Assembly (NCBI RefSeq): GCF_900091495.1
Contig: NZ_LT607413.1
Span: 7,447,501-7,511,500, forward strand
DNA: 64,000 nt
From: Micromonospora echinospora
GTDB lineage: Bacteria > Actinomycetota > Actinomycetes > Mycobacteriales > Micromonosporaceae
Reading direction: 5' to 3'
The stretch's first letter is position 1, and each line of letters starts with the position of its first letter. The notes below the pieces were generated by a model. The model saw only the letters and a program-made list of their open reading frames with translations, was not told where the DNA came from and did not search any database. Below are positions 7,636 through 22,624 of this stretch, one piece after another. Position numbers and translations under genes: made by a program.

Positions 7636-8064
7636 ATGACCGACACGTCGTCCGCGTTCACTCCCCCGCACCCCGGCGCCGAGCGCGCCCGCCGCGACCA
7701 CGCCGCGCTGTTCCGGGTCACCGAACGGCACGCCGACACCGAGGAGCGGCGACGGCGGCACGGCAACGCGTACGTGCCCGAGCCCTACGAGGCGGTCAGC
7801 CTGGTGCTCGCGCTGGCCGTCGGCGCGGCCGAGTTGACGCCCGGCGAGGAACCGGTCGACCACGCCGACCTGATGGCCGCGCTGACCCTCGTCCCCCGGG
7901 TCCGCGCCGACGTCGACACCCTGGAGGCCGGACTGCTCTCGCTGGCCCGCGACCGGGGGATGACCTGGCAGGAGATCGCCTTCGGCCTCGGCCTGGGCAG
8001 CGCGCAGGCCGCCCGGCAGCGCTTCGAGCGGGTCTCCGGCCGGACCACGCCCGCCGCCGACTGA
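7636..8064 (+). CDS. Small helix-turn-helix-like protein of unknown function
   Basis: A 142-residue soluble protein. The N-terminal third is charged and probably flexible; the centre (EAVSLVLALAVGAAEL) is helical; the C-terminal segment MTWQEIAFGLGLGSAQAARQRFERV at about residues 107-131 has the helix-turn-helix layout of sigma-4-like or XRE-like DNA-binding regions (W-Q-E-I-A-x-x-L-G-L-x-S-x-Q-A-A). No partner or target is visible. It is transcribed from a consensus-like promoter right at its start codon and lacks a ribosome site, consistent with leaderless translation. Function unknown; a DNA-binding role is inference. Confidence 0.7.
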   Translation: MTDTSSAFTPPHPGAERARRDHAALFRVTERHADTEERRRRHGNAYVPEPYEAVSLVLALAVGAAELTPGEEPVDHADLMAALTLVPRVRADVDTLEAGLLSLARDRGMTWQEIAFGLGLGSAQAARQRFERVSGRTTPAAD

Positions 8065-8171
8065 CCGCCGCGCGACGACCCGGTGCGGTCGGCCCCGACC
8101 CGTCGCCCCCGGGTGGTAGGCATGGCCTGACGCCCGTGCCGCCGGAGGACGGGTCGGAAGGGAGCGACACG

Positions 8172-8525
8172 ATGACCCGCGACGGGATGCTGGCGTACTG
8201 CCTGGCGAAGCCGGGCGCCTGGGAGGACCGCCCCTGGGAGGACGACGTGGTGGTCAAGGTCGGCAGCCGGATCTTCGCCTTTCTCGGCCGCCCGGACGCC
8301 GCGACCGTCGGGGTGAAGTGCGGTCCGGACCGGGACGTCGCCGACGAGTGGCTGCACCGGTACCCTGCCGACGCCCGTCCCTCCGCCTACATCGGCCGGT
8401 CCGGATGGAACACGCTGCGCCTCGACGGCGCGATCGACGACGACGAACTGCGCGAGGCGGTCGACGCGTCGTACGACGCGATCGTGGCGAAGCTGCCGAA
8501 ACGCGAGCGCCCGGCCGCGTCCTGA
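8172..8525 (+). CDS. MmcQ/YjbR family protein
   Basis: A 117-residue single-domain protein of the YjbR/CyaY-like fold. Supporting features are the opening MLAYCLAKPGAWEDRPWEDD, the strand VVKVGSRIFAFLG, the VGVKCGP strand, and the closing SGWNTLRLDGAIDDDELREAVDASYDAIVAKLPK, which is the usual C-terminal W-N-x-L-x-L-dG block followed by a helix. The family is often called DNA-binding, but the biochemical role is not established. AAGGGAG lies 7 nt before the ATG. It converges on argH across a strong 16-bp hairpin. Confidence 0.82.
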   Translation: MTRDGMLAYCLAKPGAWEDRPWEDDVVVKVGSRIFAFLGRPDAATVGVKCGPDRDVADEWLHRYPADARPSAYIGRSGWNTLRLDGAIDDDELREAVDASYDAIVAKLPKRERPAAS

Positions 8526-8538
8526 CCGCCCGACCCCG

Positions 8539-8576
8539 CCGTCGCGGCGCGTGGAGTCACCCACGCGCCGCGACGG
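8539..8576. terminator. Bidirectional terminator between YjbR-like gene and argH
   Basis: Perfect 16-bp stem (CCGTCGCGGCGCGTGG and its complement) with a 6-nt loop AGTCAC, located between convergent stop codons at 8525 and 8583. No T-tract on either side. Confidence 0.75.
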
Positions 8577-8582
8577 ACTCGC

Positions 8583-10046
8583 TCAGCGGGGGACGACCGT
8601 CTCGGCGGCCCACTCCCGCCAGCCGGCGAGCTGGTCGGCGGCGGCGACGAGCTGGTCGGCGACCGGGCCGGGGCCGGTCGAGCCGGGCGTGGTCCGGGCG
8701 GCGAGGGCCGAGCGGACGGACAGCACGTCCCGCACCGACGGGTCGAGGTGCTCGCTGACCGCCGCCAGGTCGGCGTCGGAGACCTCGTCGAGGGCACAGT
8801 CCCGGGCCACGCAGAGCGCGACGAGCCGGCCGGTGATCTCGTGCGCCTCGCGGAACGGCACGTTGCGCCGGACCAGCCAGTCGGCGACCTCGGTGGCCAG
8901 CGAGAAGCCCACCGGCGCGGCGGCGACCAGCCGGTCCACCCGCACCGTCATGGTGGAAACCATGCCGGCCAGGGCGGGCAGCAGCAGCTCCAGGGTGTCG
9001 ACCGCGTCGAAGGCCGGCTCCTTGTCCTCCTGCATGTCCCGGTCGTACGTCATCGGCAGGCCCTTGAGCATGGTCAGCACGCTCATCAGCCCGCCGACCA
9101 GCCGACCCGACTTGCCCCGGGCCAGCTCGGCGACGTCCGCGTTCTTCTTCTGCGGCATGATCGACGACCCGGTGGCGAAGGCGTCGTCCAGCTCGACCCA
9201 GCCGAACTCGTGCGACGTCCAGAGCACCACCTCCTCGCCGAGGCGGGACAGGTGCACCCCGACCATCGCGGTGACGAAGAGGAACTCGGCCACGAAGTCC
9301 CGGTCGGCGACCGCGTCCATCGAGTTCGCGAACGAGGTGCGGAAACCCAGCTCCTTGGAGACGGCCACCGGGTCCAGCGGCAGGCCGGAACCGGCGAGCG
9401 CGCCCGCGCCGAGCGGGCTGACCGCCGTGCGGTGGTCCCAGTCGCGCAGCCGCTCCAGGTCCCGCAGCAACGGATGCACGTGGGCCAGCAGCCAGTGGCC
9501 GAAGGTGACCGGCTGGGCGTGCTGGAGGTGGGTCATCCCCGGCGCTGCGGTGTCCACGTGCCGCCCGGCCTGCTCCACCAGGGCCTCGGCCAGCTCGACC
9601 AGTCGCGCGGCCACACCCCGGGCGTGGTCACGCAGGTAGAGCCGCAGGTCGGTGGCGACCTGGTCGTTGCGGGACCGCCCGGCGCGCAGCTTGCCGCCCA
9701 GGGTGCCCAGGCGTTCCAGCAGGCCCCGCTCCAGCGCGGTGTGCACGTCCTCGTCGTCGACGGTGGGGCGGAACGCCCCGGAGGCGCAGGCGGCCTCCAG
9801 GTCGTCCAGGGCGGCGAGGATCCGGCCCAGCTCGTCCGGGTCAAGCAGGCCGGCGCCGGCCAGGACCCGGGCATGCGCCCGGGAGCCGGCGATGTCGTAC
9901 GGGGCGAGGCGCCAGTCGAACTGCACGCTCACCGACAGTCGGGCCAGCGCCTCCGACGGGCCACCGGCGAACCGGCCGCCCCAGAGGCTCGTCCGGTTGG
10001 TCGCGGCGCTGTTCTCGGTCAGACTCTTGTCGTCCACCCCGCCCAT
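8583..10046 (-). CDS. argH: Argininosuccinate lyase
   Basis: Last step of arginine synthesis: argininosuccinate to arginine and fumarate. The 487-residue product has the full fumarase/aspartase-superfamily pattern: SLWGGRFAGGPSEALARLSVS at the N-terminus, the SRNDQVATDLRLYLR block, the TH-LQHAQPVTFGHW region with the catalytic base His, and the family signature GSSIMPQKKNAD carrying the catalytic Ser loop. It is the last gene of argCJBDFRGH. ATG at 10046 is used; GTG at 10058 (VTTRMGG) is only 6 nt past the argG stop and is equally plausible. Transcription ends at the hairpin 8539-8576. Confidence 0.97.
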   Translation of the reverse strand: MGGVDDKSLTENSAATNRTSLWGGRFAGGPSEALARLSVSVQFDWRLAPYDIAGSRAHARVLAGAGLLDPDELGRILAALDDLEAACASGAFRPTVDDEDVHTALERGLLERLGTLGGKLRAGRSRNDQVATDLRLYLRDHARGVAARLVELAEALVEQAGRHVDTAAPGMTHLQHAQPVTFGHWLLAHVHPLLRDLERLRDWDHRTAVSPLGAGALAGSGLPLDPVAVSKELGFRTSFANSMDAVADRDFVAEFLFVTAMVGVHLSRLGEEVVLWTSHEFGWVELDDAFATGSSIMPQKKNADVAELARGKSGRLVGGLMSVLTMLKGLPMTYDRDMQEDKEPAFDAVDTLELLLPALAGMVSTMTVRVDRLVAAAPVGFSLATEVADWLVRRNVPFREAHEITGRLVALCVARDCALDEVSDADLAAVSEHLDPSVRDVLSVRSALAARTTPGSTGPGPVADQLVAAADQLAGWREWAAETVVPR

Positions 10047-10063
10047 TCTGGTGGTCACGCTCG

Positions 10064-11262
10064 TCAGCCGCCCAGCCGGGCGTCCCGGGCCGCGGCCATC
10101 TTGCTCGGCAGGCCCCAGAGCTGCACGAAGCCCTTGGCCAGGGACTGGTCGAAGGTGTCCCCGGTGTCGTACGTCGCCAGGCCGAAGTCGTAGAGGCTGG
10201 CCTCGGAACGCCGGCCGGTGACGGTGGCCCGACCGCCGTGCAGGGTCAGCCGCACCTCGCCGGAGACCTGCTGCTGGGCGTCGTCGATGAAGGCGTCCAG
10301 CGCCCGCTTGAGCGGCGAGAACCACAGGCCGTCGTAGACCAGCTCGCCCCAGCGCTGGTCGACGCCGCGCTTGAACCGGGCCAGGTCCCGCTCGACGGTG
10401 ACCGCCTCCAGCTCCTGGTGGGCGGCGATCAGGGCGATCGCGCCGGGAGCCTCGTACACCTCGCGGCTCTTGATGCCGACGAGCCGGTCCTCGACCATGT
10501 CCAGCCGGCCGACCCCCTGCGCGCCGGCCCGCCGGTTCAGCTCGCTGATCGCCTGGTACGGGGTGACGGTCTCGCCGTCGATCGCCACCGGCACGCCCGC
10601 GTCGAAGGTGATGACCACCTCGTCGGCGTCGCGCGGCTCGGCCGGGTCGGCGGTGTAGGAGTAGAGGTCCTCGATCGGGCCGTTCCAGATGTCCTCCAGG
10701 AAGCCGGTCTCCACCGCCCGACCCCACAGGTTCTGGTCGATGGAGTACGGCGACTTCGCCGACACGTCGATCGGCAGCCCCTTCTCCTCGGCGAAGGCGA
10801 TCGCCTTGTCCCGGGTCCAGGCGAAGTCCCGGGCCGGGGCGATGATCTTCAGTTCCGGGGCGAGCGCGGCCAGGCCGACCTCGAAACGGACCTGGTCGTT
10901 GCCCTTGCCGGTGCAGCCGTGCGAGACGATCGTGCCGCCGTGCTTACGGGCCGCCGTGACCAGGTGCTTGACGATCAGCGGCCGGCTCAGCGCCGACACC
11001 AGCGGGTAGCGGTCCATGTAGAGGGCGTTGGCCCGCATTGCGGGCAGGCAGTACTCGGCGGCGAACTCCTCGCGCGCGTCGACCACCTCGGACTCCACCG
11101 CGCCGCAGTCCAGGGCCCGCTGCCGGATGGCGTCGAGGTCCTCGCCGCCCTGCCCGACGTCGACCGCGACCGCGATCACCTCGGCGCCGGTCTGCTCGGC
11201 CAGGTAGGGAATGGCGACGGAGGTGTCCAGCCCTCCGGAGTACGCCAGGACGACCCGCTCGG

Positions 11263-11266
<4 letters not shown>
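10064..11266 (-). CDS. argG: Argininosuccinate synthase
   Basis: Joins citrulline and aspartate using ATP. 400 residues, the normal type I length. [15 protein letters not shown] (residues 5-19) is the PP-loop for ATP binding, and [15 protein letters not shown] is the second family signature. Its ATG overlaps the stop of argR by 4 bp (ATGA), indicating translational coupling. argH follows within 17 bp or less. Confidence 0.98.
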
Positions 11267-14861
<3,595 letters not shown>

Positions 14862-14865
<4 letters not shown>

Positions 14866-16034
14866 GAGGAGTAGGCCGAGTTCTCGTGGACGTACGCGTG
14901 GGACAGGTCGTTGGTCCAGACGGTGGCCCGGCCGGACCCGCTGTGCAGGTCGATCCGGATGGTGACGTCGCGGCCGGTCAGGTCGACCTTCGCGCGGTCC
15001 TCGGCGGCGGCCCCGCTTCGGCACACCCAGACGCCGTTGACGGCGACGTCGATGCCGTCCGGCTCGAAGGCGGCGGTGGTGGTGCCGACGGCGGCGAGGA
15101 TCCGTCCCCAGTTCGGGTCGTTGCCGAACAGCGCGGTCTTGACCAGGTTGTTGCGGGCCACCGCGCGGCCCACCTCGACCGCGTCGTCCTCGCCGGCCGC
15201 GCCGACGACCTCGATGGCGATCTGCTTGGTGGCGCCCTCGGCGTCGGCGAGGAGTTGCTGGGCCAGGTCGTGGCAGGCGGCGGTGACCGCGGCGGTCAGC
15301 TCCGCCTCGGTCGGCTCGATACCGGAGGCGCCGCTGGCCAGCAGGAGCACCGTGTCGTTGGTGGACATGCAACCGTCGGAGTCGATCCGGTCGAAGGTGA
15401 CCCGGCAGGCGGCGCGCAGCGCGGCGTCGAGCGCGTCGGGCCCGGCGACCGCGTCGGTGGTGAGCACACAGAGCATGGTCGCCATGGCCGGGGCGAGCAT
15501 GCCCGCGCCCTTGGCCATCCCCCCGACGGTCCAGCCGGTGCCCCGGGTGACCGTGGTCTTCGGTCGGGTGTCGGTGGTCATGATCGCCTCGGCGGCGGCG
15601 GTCCCACCGTCGCGGGAGAGTCCCCGGATCGCGGCACGGACGCCGGGCAGCAGCTTCGACATGGGCAGCCGCTCGCCGATCAGCCCGGTGGAGCAGACCG
15701 CCACGTCGCCCGCGCCAAGGCGCAGCCGAGGGCTGGCCGAGGTCAGCGCGGCGGCGGTGTGCTCGGCGGTGGCATGGGTGTCCTGGAAGCCGGCCGGACC
15801 GGTGCAGGCGTTCGCGCCGCCGGAGTTGAGCACCACCGCGCGGACCACGCCGCCCCGGACGACCTGCTGGGTCCAGAGCACGGGAGCGGCCTTGACCCGG
15901 TTGGCGGTGAAGACCCCGGCCACGGTGGCGTCCGGGCCGTCGTTGACGACCAGGGCCACGTCGGAGGCGCCGCCGCTCTTCAGGCCGGCGGCGACGCCGG
16001 AGGCCCGGAATCCCCGGGGGACGGTAACCGTCAT
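14862..16034 (-). CDS. argJ: Bifunctional ornithine acetyltransferase / N-acetylglutamate synthase
   Basis: Recycles the acetyl group from N-acetylornithine to glutamate, and may also use acetyl-CoA. 390 residues, made as a precursor that self-cleaves before a conserved Thr. The cleavage and nucleophile site is [14 protein letters not shown], placing the nucleophile at about Thr186, so the mature chains would be about 185 and 205 residues. The motif differs slightly from the common KGVGMIAPNMATML but retains the Thr. Start ATG overlaps the argC stop by 4 bp. Confidence 0.97.
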
Positions 16035-17035
16035 GGTGTCACTCCGAAGGTCGACAGGCCGGTGGTCTCGGGCAGGCCGAGCATCAGGTTGGCGCACTGG
16101 ACCGCCTGGCCGGCGGCACCCTTGCCGAGGTTGTCGATCGCGCTGACCACGATCACCCGACCGGTGTCGACGTCGCGGGTGGCCTGGAGGTGGCAGGAGT
16201 TCGAACCGAGCGTGGCGGCGGTGTGCGGCCAGCTCCCCTCGGGCAGCACGTGCACGAAGGGCGCGTCCGCGTACGCCTCGGCGAGCACCGCGCGCGGGTC
16301 GACGCTCGTGGTGGCCGGTACGGCGGTGACGGTGGCGAGGATGCCGCGCGGCATCGGCGCGAGGACCGGGGTGAAGCTCAACCCGGTCGCGCCGGTGGCC
16401 TGCTTGATCTCGGGCACGTGCTGGTGCGCGCCGACCTTGTAGGGCGAGAGGTCGCCCATCACCTCGCTGCCCAGCAGGTGCGCCTTGGCGGCCCGGCCGG
16501 CGCCGGAGGTGCCGGAGGCGGCGACCACCACCACGTCGGCGGGTGCGACCGCACCGGCGGCGACCAGCGGCGCGAGCGCGAGGGTGGTGGCCACCGCGTA
16601 GCAGCCGGTGGCGGCGACCCGGTCGGCGGCGGCGATCGCCGCGCGCTGGCCGGGCAGTTCCGGCAGGCCGTAGGTCCACGCCCCGGCGTGCGGGCCGCCG
16701 TAGTACCGCTGCCAGGCGGCGGCGTCGGCGAGCCGGTGGTCCGCCCCGAGGTCGACCACCTTCACCCCGGGAGGCAGGCTGGCGGCCAACGCCGCCGACT
16801 GGCCGTGCGGCAGGGCCAGGAAGACCAGGTCCGCGTCGGCCAGGGCGGCCGGGTCGGTGGCGGCGAGCGTCAGGTCCAGCCCGGCGAGCTGCGGGTGTAC
16901 GGCGCTGACCGGCTGGCCTGCCTGGGAGTGCGCGGTGGCGGCGACCAGGTCGAACTCCGGGTGCCCGGCGACCAGGCGCAGCAGCTCGCCGCCGGCGTAG
17001 CCGCTCGCTCCCGCGACCGCGATTCGGATACCCAT
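16031..17035 (-). CDS. argC: N-acetyl-gamma-glutamyl-phosphate reductase
   Basis: NADPH-dependent reduction of acetylglutamyl phosphate; first gene of the arginine operon. 334 residues with the N-terminal dinucleotide motif [17 protein letters not shown] and the catalytic cysteine in [16 protein letters not shown] (Cys in GCY). ATG at 17035 is chosen because GGAGG at 17041-17045 is spaced 5 nt from it; a GTG at 17041 overlaps that ribosome site. The upstream region carries two ARG-box-like sequences over the likely -35 element. Confidence 0.97.
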   Translation of the reverse strand: MGIRIAVAGASGYAGGELLRLVAGHPEFDLVAATAHSQAGQPVSAVHPQLAGLDLTLAATDPAALADADLVFLALPHGQSAALAASLPPGVKVVDLGADHRLADAAAWQRYYGGPHAGAWTYGLPELPGQRAAIAAADRVAATGCYAVATTLALAPLVAAGAVAPADVVVVAASGTSGAGRAAKAHLLGSEVMGDLSPYKVGAHQHVPEIKQATGATGLSFTPVLAPMPRGILATVTAVPATTSVDPRAVLAEAYADAPFVHVLPEGSWPHTAATLGSNSCHLQATRDVDTGRVIVVSAIDNLGKGAAGQAVQCANLMLGLPETTGLSTFGVTP

Positions 17036-17061
17036 ACCCACCTCCGCATGACTATACGGAG

Positions 17062-17119
17062 ATCGTAGCGACCGGCCGGGCGCTATGCAAATTCATACGG
17101 CGCACTGCATGAACTTGAT
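17062..17119 (-). promoter_or_regulatory. argC promoter with two ArgR boxes
   Basis: On the minus strand TTGCAT (17085-17090) and TACGAT (17062-17067) are 17 bp apart and form a plausible promoter. Two AT-rich ARG-box-like sequences cover and precede the -35: CTATGCAAATTCATAC at 17083-17098 and CTGCATGAACTTGAT at 17105-17119, with centres about 21 bp apart, as for tandem ArgR sites. Repressor binding would occlude the -35. Confidence 0.6.
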
Positions 17120-17177
17120 AACGCGCAGGTGGGGGCGGGCCCGTCGGCGGACCGCCTCCCCGCCGGTTCGGGTGCCT

Positions 17178-17223
17178 GCAGGGGCCCCTGCTCCGCAAAA
17201 AGCGGTAACAAGGGACCCCTGCT
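17178..17223. repeat. Intergenic repeat unit with palindromes between pheT and argC
   Basis: GCAGGGGCCCCTGC (17178-17191) is a perfect 14-bp palindrome. AGGGGCCCCTGCT (17180-17192) recurs with one change as AGGGACCCCTGCT (17211-17223), 31 bp apart, with a small hairpin CCGC-AAAAA-GCGG between them. The composition resembles dispersed intergenic repeats of Micromonospora genomes (recollection, not searched). It also sits where a pheT terminator would be expected. Confidence 0.5.
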
Positions 17224-17229
17224 ACCACC

Positions 17230-19776
17230 TCAGGCGCCGCGCAGGGTCGCGCCGAAGCGGGACGCCGCGGTGGCGACCGCCGCGTCGCGGGCGGCCACCG
17301 CCTCCTCGACGGTCAGGGTGCGCTCGGGGGCGCGGAAGGTGAGCTTGTACGCCAGGGACTTACGTCCCTCGCCGAGCTGAGCGGAGGCGTACACGTCGAA
17401 CAGCCGGACCGACTCCAGCAGCTCGCCGGCCCCATCGACGAGGGCCCGGCGCACCTCGGCGGCCGGGACGGCGTCGTCGACCACCAGCGCCACGTCGATC
17501 AGCGCGGGCGGGAACCCGGAGACCGACGGCGCCGGGACGATCCCGGCCGCCGGCACCGCGTCCAGGTCCAGTTCCATCGCGGCGGTCCGCCGGGGCAGCT
17601 CCAGCGTGGCCAGCACCGTCGGGTGCAGTTCACCGGCGTACCCGACGACGGTGTCGTCGACCAGCAGCTGCGCGCAACGCCCCGGGTGCCAGGGGGCGTA
17701 CTCGGCGGCGCGGACGACGATCCGGTGCTCGTCGATCCCGGCGGCGGCGAGCACCGTACGCCCGGCCTCGACGGCGTCCGCCCAGCTCGCCGGGCGGCCG
17801 GGCCCCCACCATCCGGTCGGTTCGACGTCCCCGGCCAGCACCACGGCCACGTGCCGGGGCTGTGCCGGCAGGGTCGCGTCGGCCGCGGCGAAGTCGGCGT
17901 CGGAGGGCCGCTGCTCGACCCCCATCGTCGGGGCCGGCCCGGCGTCCGGACGCGGGTGGAACACCAGGCCGGTCTCGTAGAGGGCGAGGTCGCGGTGCCC
18001 CCGGCCGACGTTGCGCTTCAGGATGCCCAGCAGCGGGCCGAGCAGCGTGGTGCGCAGCAGCGGCTCCTCCTCCGACAGCGGGTTGGCCAGCCGTACCGCG
18101 ACCCGACGCGGGTCGTCGGCGGGCAGGCCGAGCTGGTCGGCGAAGCCGGGGGCGACGAACGGCTGCGCGAGGACCTCGACGTACCCCTGCTCGGCCAGCG
18201 CCCGGGCGACCGCCCGGTGCCGCCGCTGGGTCACGGTGAGCCCCCGGCCGGGCGGCGCGGTCGGCAACACCGACGGGACCCGGTCGTACCCGTCGAGGCG
18301 GACCACCTCCTCGACCAGGTCGGCCGGGTCGGTCAGGTCCGGGCGCCAGGTCGGCGGGACGACGGTCAGCACCGCCTGGCCACCGGCGGCCACCCCGACC
18401 GCGCCCGGGTCCTCGGCGAGCCGGTCGACGCCCTGGCTCACCGTGCAGCCGACCTGCTCCAGCAGGGCGACCACCCGGGCCGGCGGGTAGTCCACGCCGA
18501 CCCGCCGACCCGGCAGGTCGGCCGGCAGGCTCACCGGAGCGGACGGCCGGACGTGGTCGATGTCGAGGATCTCCGCGTCGGCGACGCCGCCGCCGTACTC
18601 GGCGAGCAGCCGCACCGCCCGCTCGACGGCGACCAGCGGCAGGGCCGGGTCGACGCCGCGTTCCCACCGCTTCGCCGCCTCGCTGAACAGCTTGTGCCGG
18701 CGGGCGGTGCGCCCGACCATCACCGCGTCCCAGTGCGCCGCCTCGAAGAGCACGGTAGTGGTGCCGGCGACCACCTCGCTGGTCTCGCCACCCATCACCG
18801 CGGCGAGGGAGATCGGACCGGTCTCGTCGCAGATGACCATGTCCTCCGCGGCCAGGCTGCGGGTGACCCCGTCGAGGGTGGTGAGCTTCTCCCCCGCCTC
18901 GGCCCGACGCACCACCAGACCGCCGACGAGCCGGTCGGCGTCGAAGGCGTGCATCGGCTGGCCCATCTCGATCATCACGTAGTTGGTGATGTCGACCGGC
19001 AGCGAGATGCTGCGGATGCCGGCGACGGTGAGTCGGCGGCTCATCCACTCGGGGGTCCCGGCGGTCGGGTCGACGCCCCGGACCATCCGGGCGACGAACC
19101 GGTCGCAGCCAACCGGATCGCGCACCTCCACCGGGTACGCCGGACGCGGCGTCCCGCCGGGCGCGGGCACCAGACCCGGGTCGCGGAACGGCACCCCGAA
19201 GGCGTGCGCCAGCTCGCGGGCGATGCCCCGGACCGACATCTGGTAGCCCCGGTCGGGGGTGATCTCCACCTCGACCACCACGTCGTCGAGCCCGACTACC
19301 GGGCGCGCGTCGTCACCGGGCTTGGCCGGGTTGTCGCCGCCGAGCACGATGATGCCCGAGTGGTCGTCACCGAGGCCCAGCTCCTTCGCCGAGCAGATCA
19401 TGCCGTGGGAGTTGCGCCCGTACGTCTTGCGCGCGCCGATCCGGAAGTCGCCCGGGAGCACCCCACCGGGAAGGATCACCACGACCCGGTCGCCGGGGGC
19501 GAAGTTGCGCGCCCCGCAGACGATCTCCTGCAACTCGCCGGTGCCGTTGGCGTCGCCCACGTCCACCCGGCAGAACCGGATCGGCTTCTTGAAACCGGTG
19601 AGCTCCTCGATCTCGCGGACCTCACCGACGACCAGCGGCCCGGTGACGGTGGCCCGCAGGTCCACCAGGGACTCGACCTCGATGCCGAGGTCGACCAGGG
19701 CCCGCTCCAGGTCGGCCGGGTCGAGGTCGGCGGGCAGGTCGACGTACTCCCGCAGCCAACTGACTGAAACTCGCAT
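17230..19776 (-). CDS. pheT: Phenylalanyl-tRNA synthetase beta subunit
   Basis: Large subunit of the heterotetrameric class II PheRS. 848 residues: [15 protein letters not shown] opening, a tRNA-binding OB domain over about 40-160, the B3/B4 editing domain (about 210-390, containing [26 protein letters not shown] split over two strands), B5 (about 410-500), the pseudo-catalytic core, and the C-terminal ferredoxin-like anticodon-binding domain ([19 protein letters not shown] to the end). All domains are present and in order. It follows pheS by 42 bp on the same strand. Confidence 0.97.
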   Translation of the reverse strand: MRVSVSWLREYVDLPADLDPADLERALVDLGIEVESLVDLRATVTGPLVVGEVREIEELTGFKKPIRFCRVDVGDANGTGELQEIVCGARNFAPGDRVVVILPGGVLPGDFRIGARKTYGRNSHGMICSAKELGLGDDHSGIIVLGGDNPAKPGDDARPVVGLDDVVVEVEITPDRGYQMSVRGIARELAHAFGVPFRDPGLVPAPGGTPRPAYPVEVRDPVGCDRFVARMVRGVDPTAGTPEWMSRRLTVAGIRSISLPVDITNYVMIEMGQPMHAFDADRLVGGLVVRRAEAGEKLTTLDGVTRSLAAEDMVICDETGPISLAAVMGGETSEVVAGTTTVLFEAAHWDAVMVGRTARRHKLFSEAAKRWERGVDPALPLVAVERAVRLLAEYGGGVADAEILDIDHVRPSAPVSLPADLPGRRVGVDYPPARVVALLEQVGCTVSQGVDRLAEDPGAVGVAAGGQAVLTVVPPTWRPDLTDPADLVEEVVRLDGYDRVPSVLPTAPPGRGLTVTQRRHRAVARALAEQGYVEVLAQPFVAPGFADQLGLPADDPRRVAVRLANPLSEEEPLLRTTLLGPLLGILKRNVGRGHRDLALYETGLVFHPRPDAGPAPTMGVEQRPSDADFAAADATLPAQPRHVAVVLAGDVEPTGWWGPGRPASWADAVEAGRTVLAAAGIDEHRIVVRAAEYAPWHPGRCAQLLVDDTVVGYAGELHPTVLATLELPRRTAAMELDLDAVPAAGIVPAPSVSGFPPALIDVALVVDDAVPAAEVRRALVDGAGELLESVRLFDVYASAQLGEGRKSLAYKLTFRAPERTLTVEEAVAARDAAVATAASRFGATLRGA

Positions 19777-19818
19777 GCCTCTAGACCACCGTCTCCGTGT
19801 CTCGTTCCCGCATTCCCG

Positions 19819-21051
<1,233 letters not shown>

Positions 21052-21073
21052 CTAAAGGAACGCCGAGACGCGT

Positions 21074-21955
21074 TCACGGGCGGACGCTCTCCTTCGGGGA
21101 GGGTCCCCGCGCGGGGGACCGCTGTGCTCTGGCTGAAGCGTACAGGCAGACGGCGGCGGCCGCAGCCAGGTTCAGGCTCTCCGCGCGCCCGTGCAGCGGC
21201 ACCCGCACCCGGGCGTCGGCGGCCTCGGTCAGCTCGGCGGGCAGGCCCTGTGCCTCGGCGCCGAAGAGCCAGGCGGTGGGGGCGGCCAGCCGGTCGGTGT
21301 CGGCGAGGTCGTCGAGGTCGCTGTCGCCGTACCCGGTGGTGGCCAGGACGGTGAGCCCGGCGGCGCGGGACGCGGCGACCACCGCGCCCGGGTCGGCGGC
21401 GCGGACCACGTCGACGTGGAAGAGGCTGCCGGCGGAGGCCCGCACGCACTTGCCGTTGTACGGGTCGACGGTGTCCCCGGCGAAGACCACCACCTGTGCC
21501 CCGGCCGCGTCGGCGGTGCGCAGCACGGTGCCCGCGTTGCCGGGATCACGGATGCCGGCGAGCACCGCGACCAGCCGGGGGGCGGCGGCGAGCGCCCGGT
21601 CGAGGGGGACGTCGAGGTGCCGGCAGACCGCCACGAGTCCCTGCGGGGCGACGGTCTCGGCGAGGGCGGCGAGCGCCTCGTCGGTGACCTCGGAGACCGG
21701 CACGTCGGCCGTGGCGGCGCGGGCCGCCAGGTCGCGGTGCCGGTCGAGGGCGGCCGGGGTGCCGAAGAGTTCGACCACCAGGCCGGGGCGGGTCAGGGCC
21801 TCCCGGACGGCCTGCGGTCCCTCGGCGAGGAAGCGGCCGGTGGCGTCCCGGTCGCGACGGCGGTGCAGCCGGCGGGCGGCGACGACCCGGGGCGTACGTG
21901 GGGTGAACGGACCCGGGACGGCGTCGAGGCGCCTCCCGTGCGCTGGTGACGGCAT
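21074..21955 (-). CDS. SpoU/TrmH-family RNA 2'-O-methyltransferase
   Basis: SAM-dependent methyltransferase with the SPOUT trefoil-knot fold. 293 residues: an N-terminal RNA-binding region with L30-like substrate-binding features (about 20-120, FLAEGPQAVREAL), followed by the three SpoU motifs GIRDPGNAGTVLRTADAAG, LFGAEAQGLP and ESLNLAAAAAVCLYASA. Actinobacterial homologues in the position after rplT are usually annotated as 23S rRNA methyltransferases; the exact nucleotide cannot be deduced. ATG at 21955 is favoured by GAGGCG upstream. It lies 31 bp after rplT and is probably co-transcribed. Confidence 0.85.
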   Translation of the reverse strand: MPSPAHGRRLDAVPGPFTPRTPRVVAARRLHRRRDRDATGRFLAEGPQAVREALTRPGLVVELFGTPAALDRHRDLAARAATADVPVSEVTDEALAALAETVAPQGLVAVCRHLDVPLDRALAAAPRLVAVLAGIRDPGNAGTVLRTADAAGAQVVVFAGDTVDPYNGKCVRASAGSLFHVDVVRAADPGAVVAASRAAGLTVLATTGYGDSDLDDLADTDRLAAPTAWLFGAEAQGLPAELTEAADARVRVPLHGRAESLNLAAAAAVCLYASARAQRSPARGPSPKESVRP

Positions 21956-21986
21956 GGGAGACGCCTCGATGACCGGATGCGGTGGG

Positions 21987-22379
21987 TCAGGCGGCCTGGG
22001 CCGCCGCGCCACCGGTGCCCTCGGCCGCCACGGCGGCGCGGGCGACCTCGACGATGGCAGCGAACGCCGTCGCGTCGTTGACGGCCAGGTCGGCCAGGAT
22101 CTTGCGGTCGACCTCGACGCCGGCCAGCCGGAGACCCTGGATCAGCCGGTTGTAGGTCATCCCGTTGGCCCGGGCGCCGGCGTTGATCCGCTGGATCCAG
22201 AGCTGCCGGAAGTCGCCCTTGCGGTCACGACGGTCCCGGTAGGCGTACTGCATCGAGTGCAGCACCTGCTCCTTGGCCTTGCGGTACAGGCGGGAGCGCT
22301 GGCCGCGGTAGCCACTCGCGGTCTCCAGCAGGGTACGACGCTTCTTCTGGGCATTCACAGCCCGCTTGACGCGTGCCAT
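21987..22379 (-). CDS. rplT: 50S ribosomal protein L20
   Basis: rRNA-binding protein needed early in 50S assembly. 130 residues; [19 protein letters not shown] and the [16 protein letters not shown] block are characteristic, as is [24 protein letters not shown]. The C-terminus carries about ten extra Ala/Gly-rich residues, common in actinomycetes. Third gene of infC-rpmI-rplT, 36 bp after rpmI. Confidence 0.98.
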   Translation of the reverse strand: MARVKRAVNAQKKRRTLLETASGYRGQRSRLYRKAKEQVLHSMQYAYRDRRDRKGDFRQLWIQRINAGARANGMTYNRLIQGLRLAGVEVDRKILADLAVNDATAFAAIVEVARAAVAAEGTGGAAAQAA

Positions 22380-22415
22380 TCAACTACTCCTTACTCAGTG
22401 GTCGCGTGGCGCGCG

Positions 22416-22610
22416 TCAGCGGCCGAGCAGCTTCTTGATTCGCTTGACGTCAGCCTTGGCCAGCTCGACCGTGCCGGTCAGCCGACGGGTCTGGGTGGAG
22501 GGCTTCTTCTCCAGGTTGTGGCGCAGCCCGGCCTGCTGGGCAACGATCTTGCCCTTGCCGGTCACCTTGACCCGCTTGCCCATACCCGTGTGGCTCTTCA
22601 TCTTCGGCAT
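22416..22610 (-). CDS. rpmI: 50S ribosomal protein L35
   Basis: Small basic 50S protein of 64 residues. MPKMKSHTGMGKRVKVTGKGKI is the family N-terminus and LAKADVKRIKKLLGR the C-terminus. It lies 14 bp downstream of infC with GGGAGA upstream of its ATG. Confidence 0.98.
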   Translation of the reverse strand: MPKMKSHTGMGKRVKVTGKGKIVAQQAGLRHNLEKKPSTQTRRLTGTVELAKADVKRIKKLLGR

Positions 22611-22624
22611 GCGTCTCTCCCCTG

